Origin: Virgibacillus proomii
GTDB taxonomy: Bacteria > Bacillota > Bacilli > Bacillales > Amphibacillaceae
Assembly (NCBI RefSeq): GCF_900162615.1
Contig: NZ_FUFN01000009.1
Span: 919,610-983,609, forward strand
DNA: 64,000 nucleotides
Direction of reading: 5' to 3'
Shown: positions 63,536 through 64,000 of the stretch, in pieces
Numbering within the stretch: position 1 is the first letter of the stretch
Layout of the letters: every line of letters begins with the position of its first letter
Made by a program: the position numbers and the translations under genes
Notes under the pieces: model-generated
What the model was told of the DNA's origin: nothing
The model's input: only the letters and a program-made list of their open reading frames with translations
Databases searched by the model: none

Positions 63536-64000
63536 TGGAGACAGGTAAACGATTGCATCCAATGACAATGCTCGTCTCATTTATTCGTTCTTTAAAAGAC
63601 GTCTTTTTTATTTTTTTGATTTTATTTGTTATTAATTATTCATCTGATGCAACTTGGGTAAAGATTGGAAGGGTCCTTTTTTTGCTCTATCTTATATATA
63701 AAATCTTTGCTGTTATCCTAACGTGGTTACGCACTACATATCTATTAACAGAGAGCTCTGTTGAATGGAAGCAGGGTGTCTTTACACGAAAACAACATCA
63801 TTTACCATACGATCGTGTACAAAATGTTCAAATAGAAACTCCTTTTTACTTGGGAATGTTTTCTCTAACCAAATTAACCTTGGAAACAGGTGCTGAAAAT
63901 GAAGAAGCATCCTTTACTTTTACGGTTATTACAAAGGAAGAGGCTGAACGAATAGAACAAATACTCGATCATTATAAACAGCAAGAAGTTAAAGAAAAAA
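63535..64000 (+). CDS. PH domain membrane protein (YdbT-like), cut by window end
   Basis: The frame is open from the ATG at 63535 to the last base, 155 codons. Residues 15-35 and 42-65 form two membrane helices; a PH repeat follows with TTYLLTESSVEWKQGVFTRK, HLPYDRVQNVQIETPFYLG and LTKLTLETGA. Full YdbT proteins have about 490 residues and two or three such repeats, so about two thirds is missing. It is coupled to the preceding gene by TGATG overlap. Confidence 0.85.
   Translation, partial: METGKRLHPMTMLVSFIRSLKDVFFIFLILFVINYSSDATWVKIGRVLFLLYLIYKIFAVILTWLRTTYLLTESSVEWKQGVFTRKQHHLPYDRVQNVQIETPFYLGMFSLTKLTLETGAENEEASFTFTVITKEEAERIEQILDHYKQQEVKEK

Overview
The window comes from a low-GC Gram-positive, spore-forming member of the Bacillaceae. 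The closest match from gene content and style is an Oceanobacillus/Virgibacillus-type organism, but this is an inference without database support. The evidence is AT-rich DNA, strong AGGAGG ribosome sites, frequent TTG starts, and Bacillus-type genes: YpjP, YkvI, SpoVR, PrkA, YhbH, CcdA, an MntR-type operator and a YdbS/YdbT pair.

Layout. 1-5.5 kb: the 3' part of a very large secreted multidomain protein (F5/8C, ricin-B, NPCBM and FIVAR modules). 5.7-11.2 kb: a LysR regulator, then a cluster of two small membrane proteins, CcdA, a TlpA/ResA-like thioredoxin and a two-component system. 11.2-17 kb: a decaying stretch with intergenic repeats, a short YkuD L,D-transpeptidase, a frameshifted HD hydrolase, a deoxynucleoside kinase start fused to an IS1182 remnant, a lipoprotein polysaccharide deacetylase, a CstR-like persulfide sensor and a ruined CNNM/CBS gene. 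17-31 kb: YkvI, a sirtuin, YpjP, SpoVR, an mntABCD manganese transporter behind a recognisable MntR box, a small unknown gene, YhbH and PrkA. SpoVR, YhbH and PrkA form the known functional triad but are split here by the mnt operon.

31-43 kb: a complete carbon-phosphorus lyase system on the minus strand (phnF, phnGHIJK, phnM, phnL, a PHP-family phosphoesterase, then phnD, phnC and two phnE). Three 6-bp half-sites at an exact 11-bp pitch upstream of phnG look like a Pho box. The PHP enzyme probably replaces PhnP/PhnN, and PhnK carries a four-cysteine insertion. 43-50 kb: a DASS anion transporter, a TraB-family membrane protein, a small phospholipase-A2-like protein, an MFS remnant, maltose O-acetyltransferase, and a divergent YeiH / YeiE-like LysR pair.

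50.6-60.8 kb: a type I-C CRISPR-Cas locus (cas3, cas5c, cas8c, cas7, cas4, cas1, cas2) flanked by two outward-facing arrays of six spacers each. Their roughly 169-bp leaders are inverted copies of each other, and each ends in a 10-bp-stem palindrome one base from the first repeat. Between cas3 and cas5c lie an orphan decayed CRISPR repeat and an IS3-type orfA without orfB, so the operon has been interrupted or reassembled. 61-64 kb: small unknown genes or remnants and a ydbS/ydbT-like pair of PH-domain membrane proteins, the second cut by the window end.

A degenerate intergenic repeat family with a GCGATGTATCGC core, plus related modules, occupies at least eight gaps between 6.6 and 48.5 kb and is not explained by any gene.
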